A stretch of DNA of 64,000 nucleotides, taken from positions 860,074 through 924,073 of the forward strand of contig NZ_JAPPRC010000004.1 in NCBI RefSeq assembly GCF_026672425.1, given 5' to 3'. Position 1 is the first letter of the stretch. Each line of letters opens with the position of its first letter. Source of the stretch: Pannonibacter sp. SL95. GTDB taxonomy: Bacteria > Pseudomonadota > Alphaproteobacteria > Rhizobiales > Stappiaceae. The notes below the pieces were generated by a model. That model had not been told where the DNA came from and did not search any database. It worked only from the letters and a program-made list of their open reading frames with translations. Position numbers and translations under genes: made by a program. Of this stretch, positions 52,879 through 61,260 are shown piece after piece.

Positions 52879-53153
52879 GGTTGGTTCCCGGCTTTTGCTG
52901 CCGCAAGCAGGATGACCGGGCTGGCGGCGTCTATCCAAGTTAAGGCGTCTTGGCCGGACAGTGTATCCGGCCTCGAATGGCCAAACAGGTCGAAGCATAT
53001 GACGCCGGCGACCAGCATGTAGACGTTATAGCGCCGCGCGGCTTCGATATACGAAGCAAGTACACGTGCGTCATCTATTGCGATTGTGTCGCTTAAGATA
53101 TTCGATGCCGCGCTTAAATACAGGTCGTACGGATCTTTGTCAGGTGCAGGCAT
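52875..53153 (-). CDS. Small prophage protein
   Basis: A 92-residue protein with a hydrophobic stretch in the middle (YNVYMLVAGVICFDLFGHSR) and an Ala-rich end. I chose ATG 53153. It is coupled to the PAS-like gene by a 4-base overlap. No domain is recognised. Confidence 0.55.
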   Translation of the reverse strand: MPAPDKDPYDLYLSAASNILSDTIAIDDARVLASYIEAARRYNVYMLVAGVICFDLFGHSRPDTLSGQDALTWIDAASPVILLAAAKAGNQP

Positions 53154-53313
53154 TAACTCGTAACCCGATGGGGCGGGGGTGGCAAAACGTGCCGATGCCG
53201 GACTTACGCACAATTAGATTTTGAAAGGCAAGTAAAATTCGCGGTTAAGCATGTTGCGCAGGTGGGTAATACGTGTGTGATTGTACGGCGGTTGCGCTAC
53301 AATGCGGCAGGTT

Positions 53314-53850
53314 TCAGGGTTGTATTTGGCGGTCTTTACGCAGTTGGTCGTAGAGAAACTTTACCAGTTCCATGCGCTTCTCAGCGCTCTGCATAGTTCC
53401 GCTCAAGCGCTGCTCGTACTGGATTGCAAGATCATGGGCTTCTTTGAACAGTTCCAAGTCGATTGAACTACCTGATGCGTCTGTCTCGATGCCGTCTGCG
53501 TCGCTTTCGAAATCTGTCGTCGGAGCGGGGAGGGCCAAGCTCTTGCTGCCTTGAACGCGCATGCGGAACTGTTCGGCTGCGGCTTGCGCGTCCTGCCATT
53601 CCATACCGGTTGTGATCGTCGTCAGTTCGTCGAGTTCATTCGATGCGGGAAGGCCGGACAGGATCCAGCCTGTCGGCACATTGAGCGTCCGCGCGATGCG
53701 ATCAAGATCGCCGAGCCTCGGCTCGCCTTGGGACTTGAACGCCTGGCTTAGGTAGTTGTCACCGAGCCGCGCCATCTTCGATGCCTTTCGCATCGAAAGC
53801 CCCGAAAACGCCCATGCGGCTTTAAGCCTATCTTGCCATGTCACGCCCAT
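53314..53850 (-). CDS. Prophage XRE-family repressor
   Basis: A 178-residue CI-like regulator. The N-terminal HTH is clear: RLKAAWAFSGLSMRKASKMA, RLGDNYLSQAFKSQGEPRLG, DLDRIARTLNVPTGWILSG. The C-terminal half (LFKEAHDLAIQYEQRLSGTM) is helical and not a LexA-type peptidase, so induction by RecA self-cleavage is not indicated. It is divergent from a Cro-like gene, with the palindromic operator between them. The start at 53850 gives the family-like N-terminus. Confidence 0.85.
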   Translation of the reverse strand: MGVTWQDRLKAAWAFSGLSMRKASKMARLGDNYLSQAFKSQGEPRLGDLDRIARTLNVPTGWILSGLPASNELDELTTITTGMEWQDAQAAAEQFRMRVQGSKSLALPAPTTDFESDADGIETDASGSSIDLELFKEAHDLAIQYEQRLSGTMQSAEKRMELVKFLYDQLRKDRQIQP

Positions 53851-53914
53851 GCGTGAGTTATACAAAGTGGATTGCACGCTCGCACGCACGTAAATTCGTG
53901 GGGTCTCGGTTGAT

Positions 53915-53934
53915 TTGCACGCCAAAGCGTGCAT
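53915..53934. promoter_or_regulatory. Candidate phage repressor operator O2
   Basis: TTGCACGC and GCGTGCAT flank CAAA, the same 19-base core as at 51592-51610. It lies between the divergent repressor and Cro-like genes, where a CI/Cro operator is expected. Confidence 0.8.
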
Positions 53935-53943
53935 ATTTGGCGT

Positions 53944-54240
53944 ATGCATAAAGAGCTGCTGACCAAAATCGACGCGTTCTTGTCTCTGAAACATGGGGCC
54001 GGTGAACGCATGTGTGAGTGGACATTCGGGCATCGTGCCGCCTGTAACGGTCGCCTCGTGGAGCGGCTGCGGGCCGGGGGCGATGTCCGGACGAAAACGG
54101 CGCGGCGCGTTGTCGACTACATCGACGCCGAGACGGCGCGCTTGGCGACAACGTCACCCTCTCACGCCGGCGAAAGACGTCATCCCGCAACTCAGAGGAG
54201 ATTGCGGGATGAGGGCGTCAGGCAATCGGCAGGCCGGTGA
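53944..54240 (+). CDS. Cro-like small prophage regulator
   Basis: A 98-residue protein starting MHKELLTKIDAFLSLKHGAG, with NGRLVERLRAGGDVRTKTAR and RVVDYIDAETARL, the pattern of the small DNA-binding protein opposite the repressor in many alphaproteobacterial phages. An ATG at 53929 lies within the operator and is less likely. The Arg-rich tail overlaps the convergent WYL-like gene by 23 bases. Confidence 0.7.
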   Translation: MHKELLTKIDAFLSLKHGAGERMCEWTFGHRAACNGRLVERLRAGGDVRTKTARRVVDYIDAETARLATTSPSHAGERRHPATQRRLRDEGVRQSAGR

Positions 54241-55024
54241 GGTCCTCGGCGATGGCGTTGACGAGCGCCAGTTCGGCGCTGTGGCGTTTGCCGTCTGCGT
54301 CCATGACGGCGAGGCAGGCGACGAGGGCGCTGGTGATTTCCTGCGGGCTGCGGTTGCGCAGCATTTCCACCGCTTCGGCTATGGCTGTTTCGGGCGGGCG
54401 CAGGCGGGCGATGTAGCGCGACAGGCGCGGCATCCAGTCGTGATCAAAGGCGTGGCTGGCGCGCTCGGCAATCTCGGCGCAATGCAGCGCGGCCTCGTCT
54501 GCCTCGACCTGGATGAACCGGCGGTCGCCGCGGCCAACGGCGGCGAGCAGGATTGCGTGCGGGCTGATGTGGGCAAGTGCCTCCTGCCAGCGGGTGCGGC
54601 TGCCGGGCTGCCGCGCGGCGGGGCGCGTGAATGTAACCAGCTGCGGCGTCATGCCGAAATTGTCGGCGAGGAAGGTGGCGACATCGTCATGCACCTCGCC
54701 GTCATAATCGATGCAGCAGGCGATGCGGTCGACGCGGAAAGAGCGCATGGCCTTGCGCTCGTGGCAGCGGGCGTAGAGCAGCGGCGTGCCGTCTGCGCCC
54801 TCGCGGATCGCCCAGACCGTGATGCGGCGCGTGGAGGCCTCGCCCTTGGCGTTGACATAGTCAATGGCGAAGGACTGGCCTTCGGCATGGCCGAGATCGG
54901 CGCGGGCGTCGTCGTCCTCGTCGTCGTCCGCCATGGGCAGGCGGATGGCGCGCGGCGGTGGCGGCGCGGCCATGAGCGCGATCTCAAAGGCAATGGCGTC
55001 AATCGCCGAACGTATTCCCGTCAT
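54218..55024 (-). CDS. WYL-domain-like protein of the prophage
   Basis: A 268-residue protein with a WYL-like central segment (FAIDYVNAKGEASTRRITVW, LYARCHERKAMRSFRVDRIA) and a helical C-terminal half (FDHDWMPRLSRYIARLRPPE, ITSALVACLAVMDADGK). There is no N-terminal HTH, unlike most WYL regulators. WYL domains sense nucleic acid or nucleotides and occur in defence and phage regulators. GGGAGGTG lies before the ATG at 55024. Confidence 0.7.
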   Translation of the reverse strand: MTGIRSAIDAIAFEIALMAAPPPPRAIRLPMADDDEDDDARADLGHAEGQSFAIDYVNAKGEASTRRITVWAIREGADGTPLLYARCHERKAMRSFRVDRIACCIDYDGEVHDDVATFLADNFGMTPQLVTFTRPAARQPGSRTRWQEALAHISPHAILLAAVGRGDRRFIQVEADEAALHCAEIAERASHAFDHDWMPRLSRYIARLRPPETAIAEAVEMLRNRSPQEITSALVACLAVMDADGKRHSAELALVNAIAEDLTGLPIA

Positions 55025-55107
55025 CCCCAGCACCTCCCGGTTTGCTTGCGTGCAGATCAGCACGCGCACGCGCGGGAGTCGAGTCCCTGTGCCGCAGGAG
55101 GCCGTCC

Positions 55108-55614
55108 ATGAAACTGCCGAGACCATCCAACGAACACCAGCGCGCGGCCTTGAAACGCGCCTGCGCCCACCAGGTGCGGCAAGCGGGCGGGCAGGAGGCG
55201 GCGGCGGCGTTGACGCGCGTCGGCCGCCAGACCGTGCAGACCTATTGCTCGGCGGCGGCGGACCATGCCGACGTCTACATGCCGCTGGATGTCCTGCTCG
55301 ACCTGACGCTGGACGCGGTGACGCGGGACGAGGCGCCTTTGCTGCTGCGCGAGATCTGCGCGCTGTCGGGCGGGGCCTATGTGGCCGGGCCGGGCGCGGG
55401 CGGGGCGGCGGCGGACTGGGGGCGGATGCTGGCCGCGGTGGCCGGGCAGCATGGCGAGGCCGTTGCGGCCGTGTGCCAGGCGCTGGCCGATGACGGGCAG
55501 GTGAGCGCCGACGAGGTGCGCAGCCTGCGCATTCGCGACCTTTTGAGCCGGGTGATCGAGAGCCTGACGGCGATGCGCGCGCGGGCGGACCAGCTTCTGG
55601 AGGATGGTCAATGA
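55108..55614 (+). CDS. CII-like phage regulatory protein
   Basis: A 168-residue protein. The N-terminal HTH region (RACAHQVRQAGGQEAAAALT, RVGRQTVQTYCSAAADHADV, YMPLDVLLDLTLDAV) matches a CII-type regulatory family in alphaproteobacterial phages. The C-terminus is helical. AGGAGG lies 7 bases before the ATG. It begins the plus-strand run of replication and packaging genes. Confidence 0.8.
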   Translation: MKLPRPSNEHQRAALKRACAHQVRQAGGQEAAAALTRVGRQTVQTYCSAAADHADVYMPLDVLLDLTLDAVTRDEAPLLLREICALSGGAYVAGPGAGGAAADWGRMLAAVAGQHGEAVAAVCQALADDGQVSADEVRSLRIRDLLSRVIESLTAMRARADQLLEDGQ

Positions 55615-56024
55615 GCGGGGCGGGACAGGGTGACCGGCCGTGGCGGCAGCTGACGGCACAGGAAAAACAGGCGGCTGTGCTGCCGCTGGCGGATGCGGGC
55701 CTGAGTTACGCCCAGATGGCGGAGCGGCTGTCCGTCCGGCACGGGCCGATGCGGTTTACGCAGACGGCGGCGGCCTGCCGGGCGGCGGGGATTGTTGCGG
55801 CGCGGCGCGCGGCGGCACTGGCGCTGGTAGGGGGTGAGGCGGGCGAGGCCGGGGCGGTTGCCGGAGAGCGGCCTGAGGCCGCGTGGGGCGGATTGCGCCC
55901 GGCGGACAAGGCGGCGGCGCTGCGCCCGCTTGTCGAGGCCGGGCTGTCGGCATCGCAGATCGCTGCGGCGCTGGCACCGCGCTATGGCGTGTTGAGCCGC
56001 GAGTCTGTGATTGCCGCGTGTTAA
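55611..56024 (+). CDS. GcrA-like regulator, N-terminal part (frameshifted gene)
   Basis: 137 residues with two tandem GcrA-like HTH units: RPWRQLTAQEKQAAVLPLAD with LSYAQMAERLSVRHGPMRFT, and WGGLRPADKAAALRPLVEAG with LSASQIAAALAPRYGV. The frame ends VIAAC-stop at 56024. Removing one T of TGTTAAG (56020-56023) gives VIAACKRAGLALQQP, the expected run-on into the next frame. So this and the next ORF probably form one GcrA-like protein of about 290 residues. ATGA-coupled to the CII-like gene. Confidence 0.75.
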   Translation: MSGAGQGDRPWRQLTAQEKQAAVLPLADAGLSYAQMAERLSVRHGPMRFTQTAAACRAAGIVAARRAAALALVGGEAGEAGAVAGERPEAAWGGLRPADKAAALRPLVEAGLSASQIAAALAPRYGVLSRESVIAAC

Positions 56025-56481
56025 GCGGGCCGGGCTGGCTCTGCAGCAGCCGCAGGGTTCGACGTCGCGGGCAGCGGCGGCACGGCGCGGGGCGGTGGCG
56101 GCAGGCGACGGGGCAAAAACGCGGCTGGTGAGCGGCGATGCGGCCAACCGGCAGCGGCCGGACCCGGCCAGCCTGCCGACGCTTTCGGCGCTGTTGGCGC
56201 GCATGGGCGGACATTCGGCGAGCCATGCGGAGCGGGCGGGCATGACGGCGGACGAGCGGCGGGCGCTGGCGCTGACCTCCTGCCGCCCGGCCGGGCCTGT
56301 CGGGCTGCATGCACTCAATGCGCAAACCTGCCGCTGGCCGCTGACGGCGGATGACGGATCGACGGTTTACTGCGGTGAGAGCCGCACGCATGGGGCGTTT
56401 TGCAAGGGCCATGGGGCGCTGGCCTATTGCCCGGCGCCTGCGGACAAGGCGCGGCGGAAAAAGGGGAGTGCCAAGGGATGA
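56011..56481 (+). CDS. GcrA-like regulator, C-terminal part (frameshifted gene)
   Basis: The continuing frame of the GcrA-like protein. The C-terminus QTCRWPLTADDGSTVYCGES and HGAFCKGHGALAYCP is the Cys/His-rich end characteristic of GcrA proteins. As a separate gene it would need a poor TTG start at 56011, overlapping the first part by 14 bases. Chromosomal GcrA is a sigma70 cofactor responsive to CcrM methylation. Confidence 0.75.
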   Translation: MPRVKRAGLALQQPQGSTSRAAAARRGAVAAGDGAKTRLVSGDAANRQRPDPASLPTLSALLARMGGHSASHAERAGMTADERRALALTSCRPAGPVGLHALNAQTCRWPLTADDGSTVYCGESRTHGAFCKGHGALAYCPAPADKARRKKGSAKG

Positions 56482-56660
56482 GTGCGGCGCTTGCCTCTTT
56501 TCACGCGGATTTCACCCCGTTCGGGGCGCGGAGCCTGCTCACGCTGTTTGTCAGCGCCCAGGCGGGGCACCGGGCGCGGGGGCTCGGCCGGGCCATGCTG
56601 ACGCCTGCCGATGTGGCGGGGCTGGTAGCGGCTGCCGGGTGGCGGCGGCGCGGGACGTGA
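56478..56660 (+). CDS. Small prophage protein
   Basis: A 60-residue basic protein (SFHADFTPFGARSLLTLFVS, MLTPADVAGLVAAAGWRRRG). It overlaps both neighbours by a few bases, as in a tight operon. Not recognised. Confidence 0.55.
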   Translation: MSAALASFHADFTPFGARSLLTLFVSAQAGHRARGLGRAMLTPADVAGLVAAAGWRRRGT

Positions 56661-56794
56661 TGTCCGGCGCGCGGCGGCGGGTGGCGGCGGATGACCTCGA
56701 CCGGCTGGCCGGGTTTTGCGGGCTCACCTACGGCGATTTTCAGGAGCGGGCGCGGCACTGGTCGCAGGGAGGGGCGGGCGATGCTGCGGCTTGA
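56660..56794 (+). CDS. Very small prophage protein
   Basis: A 44-residue frame starting at ATG 56660 in a TGATG overlap (RVAADDLDRLAGFCGLTYGD, FQERARHW). Its position and the protein-like composition support it. No family is recognised. Confidence 0.5.
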   Translation: MSGARRRVAADDLDRLAGFCGLTYGDFQERARHWSQGGAGDAAA

Positions 56795-57071
56795 CCGGAT
56801 TGCCCTCGGGCAGGCGCTGGCGGGCGGGCGGGCGCGGTGGCGGCTGACGGTGCGCGAGGCGGCGGAGCTGACTGGCGTGTCCTCGGCCACGATCAGCCGG
56901 GCGGAGCGGGCGAGCGAGGATGCCTATCAGTCGGCGCAGAGCGTGCTCGTTCTGTGTGCGGTCTATGGGCTCGATCCTCTGGCGTTTCTCGTCGAGTGCG
57001 GCGGGGAGGTTGCTGTGGGTGACATGATCCACGTGCAACCCCCCATGAAACAAACCTTAGCGGGAGGTTAA
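56781..57071 (+). CDS. XRE-family HTH protein
   Basis: A 96-residue small DNA-binding protein with a complete HTH: RARWRLTVREAAELTGVSSA, TISRAERASEDAYQSAQSVL, YGLDPLAFLV. It probably regulates the prophage replication region. GGGAGGGG precedes ATG 56781. Confidence 0.8.
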   Translation: MLRLDRIALGQALAGGRARWRLTVREAAELTGVSSATISRAERASEDAYQSAQSVLVLCAVYGLDPLAFLVECGGEVAVGDMIHVQPPMKQTLAGG

Positions 57072-57082
57072 CCGATGGGGGC

Positions 57083-57802
57083 TTGCGGAAAGCGCAGCCG
57101 GCGGCGGCGCGGGCAGTGATGGCCTCGCGGGTCGAGCCGCGCGGGTCGGACGACTTCTTTCCGACGCCGCCCTGGGCGACGCGGGCGCTGTGTGCCGAGG
57201 TGCTGGGACTGGATCCCGGCGCGGCGCTGTCGGTTTGGGAGCCAGCCTGCGGCGAGGGGCATATGGCCGTGCCGCTGGCGGATTTCTTCGCCGAGGTGGT
57301 TGCCTCTGACCTGCATGACCGGGGGTTTTCGCCGCTGCATGGCTCGAAATGGGACTTCCTGTCGCTGCTGCCGCAGGACCAGTTTGAGCCCGGCCGGTTC
57401 GACTGGATCATCACCAATCCGCCCTTTGGCGACTTGCCGCAGCAGTTTGTCGAGCGGGCGATGCTGCACCGGCCGCGCGTGGGTGTGGCCATGTTTGTGC
57501 CGCTGCGCTGGCTGGAGACGATTGCCCGGGCGGTGGAGCTGTTCATCCCGCTTCCGCCGCATGTGGTTGCGGTGTTTGCCGAGCGCGTTTCCCTGACGCG
57601 GGGCGGCTGGGACCCGGATGCCGGGACGGCCACGGCCTATTGCTGGGTTGTCTGGCGCACGGACGGGGCGGCGGCGCGGCCGCTGCAATGGATCGCGCCG
57701 GGCGCGGCCAAGCGGCACAGCCGGGCGGTTGACCTGACACTGGTGCGGGCGCGCTGCCCGCAGGAGGCGGCCGGGCCGCTGTTTGAGGAGATCGAGGCAT
57801 GA
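57083..57802 (+). CDS. Phage DNA N6-adenine methyltransferase-like protein
   Basis: A 239-residue Rossmann-fold methyltransferase. It has DFFPTPPWATRALCAEVL, the SAM-binding VWEPACGEGHMAVPLADFF, ASDLHDRGF, and the catalytic NPPFGDLPQQFVERAM typical of adenine-N6 enzymes. TTG 57083 is the upstream limit. ATG 57075 has a good GGGAGG site but lies in another frame; one extra G in its GGGGG run would join it in frame, so a base error at the start is possible. ATG 57119 is a fallback. Confidence 0.85.
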   Translation: MRKAQPAAARAVMASRVEPRGSDDFFPTPPWATRALCAEVLGLDPGAALSVWEPACGEGHMAVPLADFFAEVVASDLHDRGFSPLHGSKWDFLSLLPQDQFEPGRFDWIITNPPFGDLPQQFVERAMLHRPRVGVAMFVPLRWLETIARAVELFIPLPPHVVAVFAERVSLTRGGWDPDAGTATAYCWVVWRTDGAAARPLQWIAPGAAKRHSRAVDLTLVRARCPQEAAGPLFEEIEA

Positions 57803-58842
57803 TGAAGATTGTGACGACGGCGGGGCAGCTGCGGGCGGGTCTGGCGACGGTGTTGCCGGTGGTTGAGCGCTGGATGCGCGCGCCGATCCTCACGGGCGTG
57901 TTACTGGACGGGGCGTCTGTGACCGGAACCGACCTCGACGTCGAGGTGCGGGCCGCGTTTGCGACCGCTGAGGCCAGTGGCCGGGCCGTGGTGCCAGCGC
58001 GGCTGCTTTCGCGGCTGTTGCTCGCGTTTGACGCGGATGAGGTGCTGACGCTGTCACGCGCTGAGGGCGCGGTGGCGGTGACGCTGGATCATGCGCGCGG
58101 GCGGGTGGTGCTGCCGGGGTTTGAGCCTGCCTACTGGCCGGAGCTGCCGTTTACGCCGGAGGGTGCGCCGGTGACGGCGGGCGAGGGGTTTGCCCAGGCG
58201 ATTGCGCGGTGCCTGCCCTACGTGTGCCGCGAGGAGACGCGGTTTTACCTGCAGAACGTGCTGATCGAGGGTGGTCTGGCTGTTGCGACCGACGGGCACC
58301 GGCTGGCTGCCGAGCCCTGCGGGCTGCGCGGTGAGGGGGCGCTCTCCTCTGTGCTGCTGCCGATGGGGGCGGCGGGCCGGGTGGCGCGACTGGCCGGGCC
58401 GGTCACGGTCACGGCGGGGGCGTTGCAGCGCGCTCGGTTCGAGGGTGGCGGCGTGCGCGTGACGGCAAAACTGTGCGAGGCGACCTATCCGAACTGGCGG
58501 CGCGTTGTGCCGTCGGGTGAGCCTGCCTTGCGCATGACGCTGGATGTGGCGGCGACGCTGCGGGCGCTGCGGCGCGCGTCGGCACTGCTGGGTGACGGGC
58601 CGCGATCAGTCAGGCTGGTGATGTCGCGCAGCGTGGTCGTCATCGAGGCGCGCGTGAGTGACGGCACGGCCCTTGAGGAGGTCGTGGCCGGGGCGCGGGT
58701 TGAGACAAACGGCGGGACCGGCGATGCGGTGGTGCTTGAGGTCGATGGACGTTATTTCGCGCAGCTGCTCCGGAACTGGGCCGGTGCCAGCGAGGTCGTG
58801 ATCGAGAAGGGCGATTTCGTCGTCGCCGGGCAGCGGCCCTAA
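57799..58842 (+). CDS. Phage DNA polymerase III beta-clamp-like protein
   Basis: A 347-residue DnaN-like sliding clamp. The three clamp subdomains can be followed: VTTAGQLRAGLATVLPVVER then ILTGVLLDGASVTGTDLDVE; then TRFYLQNVLIEGGLAVATDG, HRLAAEPC, the canonical clamp ATDGHRL motif; then YPNWRRVVPSG. It lacks the MPMRL C-terminal end, but MPMRLDT appears in the short frame that follows. A phage-encoded clamp would tether a polymerase or recruit host replisome parts. Coupled by ATGA to the methyltransferase gene. Confidence 0.85.
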   Translation: MMKIVTTAGQLRAGLATVLPVVERWMRAPILTGVLLDGASVTGTDLDVEVRAAFATAEASGRAVVPARLLSRLLLAFDADEVLTLSRAEGAVAVTLDHARGRVVLPGFEPAYWPELPFTPEGAPVTAGEGFAQAIARCLPYVCREETRFYLQNVLIEGGLAVATDGHRLAAEPCGLRGEGALSSVLLPMGAAGRVARLAGPVTVTAGALQRARFEGGGVRVTAKLCEATYPNWRRVVPSGEPALRMTLDVAATLRALRRASALLGDGPRSVRLVMSRSVVVIEARVSDGTALEEVVAGARVETNGGTGDAVVLEVDGRYFAQLLRNWAGASEVVIEKGDFVVAGQRP

Positions 58843-58876
58843 TTTCAAGGGCGGGGCGGCGGCTGGCGCGCCGCTG

Positions 58877-59008
58877 GTGCTGCGCGGGGAGCCGGATGCG
58901 GACGGGCTGGCGCGCATGGCGTTGCTGATGCCCATGCGTCTGGACACGCCGCCAAGTGACTACGCAATGCGCCTGCTGGCGCGGTGCGGGGAGCTGGTGG
59001 CGGCATGA
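58877..59008 (+). CDS. Short frame after the clamp gene, possibly the clamp C-terminus
   Basis: 43 codons ending ALLMPMRLDTPPSDYAMRLL. MPMR is the usual last motif of beta clamps, so this could be the shifted end of the preceding gene, or a separate small protein. Its stop overlaps the next ATG (ATGA). Confidence 0.3.
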   Translation: MLRGEPDADGLARMALLMPMRLDTPPSDYAMRLLARCGELVAA

Positions 59009-59256
59009 GCGAGGTGGCGCTGTCCCGGTTTGAGGCTATCTCGGCGCGGCTGGGGCGGGACGATGTGTCGCGCGAGGTGCTGCGCGAGCTGTGCGAGCGG
59101 CACCAGCCGGGGCAGGCCGTGCGCGTGAGCCGGGCGGTGCTGGGCCGCGACCTGGGCCACCCCGCGCATTACGTGGCGCTGGCGCTGTTCCGGCTCGCTG
59201 CGCTGCAGGTCATTCGCGAGGTGCCGGGGCGTAAGCGTTCCCTATCAGATCTCTGA
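59005..59256 (+). CDS. Small prophage protein
   Basis: An 83-residue helical protein (FEAISARLGRDDVSREVLRE, VSRAVLGRDLGHPAHYVALA). It may be a small winged-helix-like protein. It is coupled to the previous frame. Not recognised. Confidence 0.55.
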   Translation: MSEVALSRFEAISARLGRDDVSREVLRELCERHQPGQAVRVSRAVLGRDLGHPAHYVALALFRLAALQVIREVPGRKRSLSDL

Positions 59257-59289
59257 CTATTCCCTGAATTTTCTGGAGGAGGCGGACGC

Positions 59290-59874
59290 ATGTCCATCCT
59301 GTTGATGTCCCGTATTTTCAAGGCGCGCATGGGGAGCCCCTCGCGCAAGCTTCTGGCCCTGCGGCTGGCCGACTATGCCGACGACGAGGGGCGCGGCATC
59401 TGGCCAACCGTTGCGACGCTGGCCGAGCAGACCGAAATGGACCGGCGCACGGTGCAGCGGCACATGGCCGACTTCGTCAAGGAGGGCCTATTGGTGGTTG
59501 TGGCGGAGGCCTCCGGGCGGCCCGGTCAGGCGACCCGATATGACATGGTGCCGGAGGCAATCGGGCGGGCGGCGGTGGGCTCTGACGGGTGTCATGGTGT
59601 CACGGGTGACATTGCGCCGCCCGTCGAGACGGGTGACACGGGTGCCGAGACGGGTGACATCCACGACAGAGACGGGCGGCACCACGCCGCCCAAACCGTA
59701 ATGAACCATCAAGAACCATTATTGAGAGAGCGCGCGAGCGGGAACGCGGACAGCGCCACCGATGGCGCGGTGCGTGCCGAGACGATGCGAGCCCGGATGA
59801 GGCGGGTGCACCGGAGTGGCCGACCTTTGCAACCGACAGTGAGGTTGCAGCCGAACGACCCTGGGTTGCACTGA
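59290..59874 (+). CDS. Phage replication-type winged-helix protein, frameshifted C-terminus
   Basis: 194 residues in this frame. The N-terminal winged helix (FKARMGSPSRKLLALRLADY, GIWPTVATLAEQTEMDRRTV, QRHMADFVKEGLLVVV) is typical of phage replication proteins. From about 59790 the natural sequence moves to other frames: SPDEAGAPEWPTFATDSEVA, then TRLAAYVAEARRTGRTK, then STYLAEKRWERV near 60000 and GRVGVFPAREAGS near 60390. The true gene is longer and broken by several indels. Confidence 0.7.
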   Translation: MSILLMSRIFKARMGSPSRKLLALRLADYADDEGRGIWPTVATLAEQTEMDRRTVQRHMADFVKEGLLVVVAEASGRPGQATRYDMVPEAIGRAAVGSDGCHGVTGDIAPPVETGDTGAETGDIHDRDGRHHAAQTVMNHQEPLLRERASGNADSATDGAVRAETMRARMRRVHRSGRPLQPTVRLQPNDPGLH

Positions 59875-60440
59875 CCGACGAGCAGGCGAGGCGGCGGCGA
59901 CGAGGCTGGCGGCCTATGTGGCCGAGGCGCGGCGGACCGGGCGGACCAAGTCTGCTCGTCTCGACCTACCTCGCCGAGAAGCGCTGGGAGCGGGTGACGG
60001 CGGGGTGCGGCCTCAGCTGCAGCCTCCACCCATGCGGCCCGGCCTGGGGTAAAGCTTGGGCGGCGGCGCGGTTTGCGGCGCTGGCGGCGGATCCGGACCC
60101 GCGCTGCAACATGGCTCCGACGCGCATGGGCAGCAGATGATCGCAGCCGGGACGCTGTCGGCGGACGAGGTGGCAGGCGAAACTGGCGGCGGGTGGCTGG
60201 CCGCGCGTCAACACGCTGGGACAACGCGCTCAACCGGGCGCGCGGCACGACTGTTGACGCCGCGGTGCTGGCGCTAGCCGAGCGGACCGAGCAGGTACCG
60301 GGGCTCGGCCCTGTGGCGGGCGTGGGCGGAGCTGAGCCAACGCAAGGCCGTGGTTTGCCGATGCTGGCCGCTAGGCCGAGTGGGTGTATTTCCCGGCGCG
60401 TGAGGCCGGAAGCGGGCGAGACCGTCGCACATGTATGGGG

Positions 60441-61200
60441 CGGGTGCGTTTCGACACTGTGAGGGGGCGGGCGCGACATTGCCCAATCAACGGGCACAAC
60501 TACGCGTTGATCCAGCAGCTGGATACTGATGATGGCGCTGGTGCGGCATGTGCCGCTGGAGTGGGTGGTGGCGTGGTGCAATCCGCGCTACGAGCAATGG
60601 GGCGGCACCCCGCCAAGTGACTGGGGCTGCTGATCACACCGCTACATGGTTGCCGAGCGGAGGCAGACTGGGCGTCGAATGGCGGATTGATTGACCCTAC
60701 CGGCCGATGATGGTGCATTATCTGTTCGTGGGGCTGGATGTGGTTAAAGCGGCGAGACGGTTGACCTGGTGCGGGCAACGGACGGCGTCAGGGGCTGTTG
60801 TCGGTGGGCGCGGCGGGCGGGCAGTGCATGTGCCGGTGGGATCTCACCGGGTGATCGCGACCTCGATTGCCTCGTTCAGGGGCGTGAGATCGAGGTTGGC
60901 TACAAGTCCAGCTGGACGATGTGGTGCTCGTTGTGGATGGTCCGTTTGCCGGGCAACAGGTTGTTGTCAACGGCGTTACGGCGGGCGGTGAGGCGGTGGG
61001 CGGATGTTTCGGCGTTTAGCGGCGAGTGTAGGCAACGCTGCCTGTTGACAGCCTCAAGGCGTCGGCGACTCTCTGCGCAGGACAACTCGTCGGATCCCCG
61101 GGGCTGCGCGGACAACACGAACAACAGACCGACCGGGGCGGCGGACCGGCCAGCAGACACCGGAGCGGTGGAGCTGAACGTGGCAGGTTGCTATTGAGAT
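60441..61200 (+). other. Frame-broken prophage DNA with small coding fragments
   Basis: No long gene, but protein-like fragments occur in changing frames: LVRHVPLEWVVAWCNPRYEQ in a 34-codon frame at 60529-60633, a piece near 60715 (VHYLFVGLDVVK), and VLVVDGPFAGQQVVVNGVTA ending near 61020. These look like one or more phage genes with indels. Identity unknown. Confidence 0.45.
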
Positions 61201-61216
61201 CAGGATGACGACAGCA

Positions 61217-61241
61217 GGCTCGCGGATCGCGGGCCTTTTTT
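61217..61241 (+). terminator. Intrinsic terminator before the packaging genes
   Basis: GGCTCGCG pairs with CGCGGGCC (one G-T pair) around GAT, followed by TTTTTTG. It separates the replication-type genes from the HNH/terminase block. Confidence 0.7.
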
Positions 61242-61260
61242 GCGTTTTGGGGGTCGGGCG

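Noticed and set aside
55057..56412. Long minus-strand frames under the CII-like and GcrA-like genes
   Set aside because: Products are Arg/Pro/Ala-rich shadows of GC-rich coding on the other strand.
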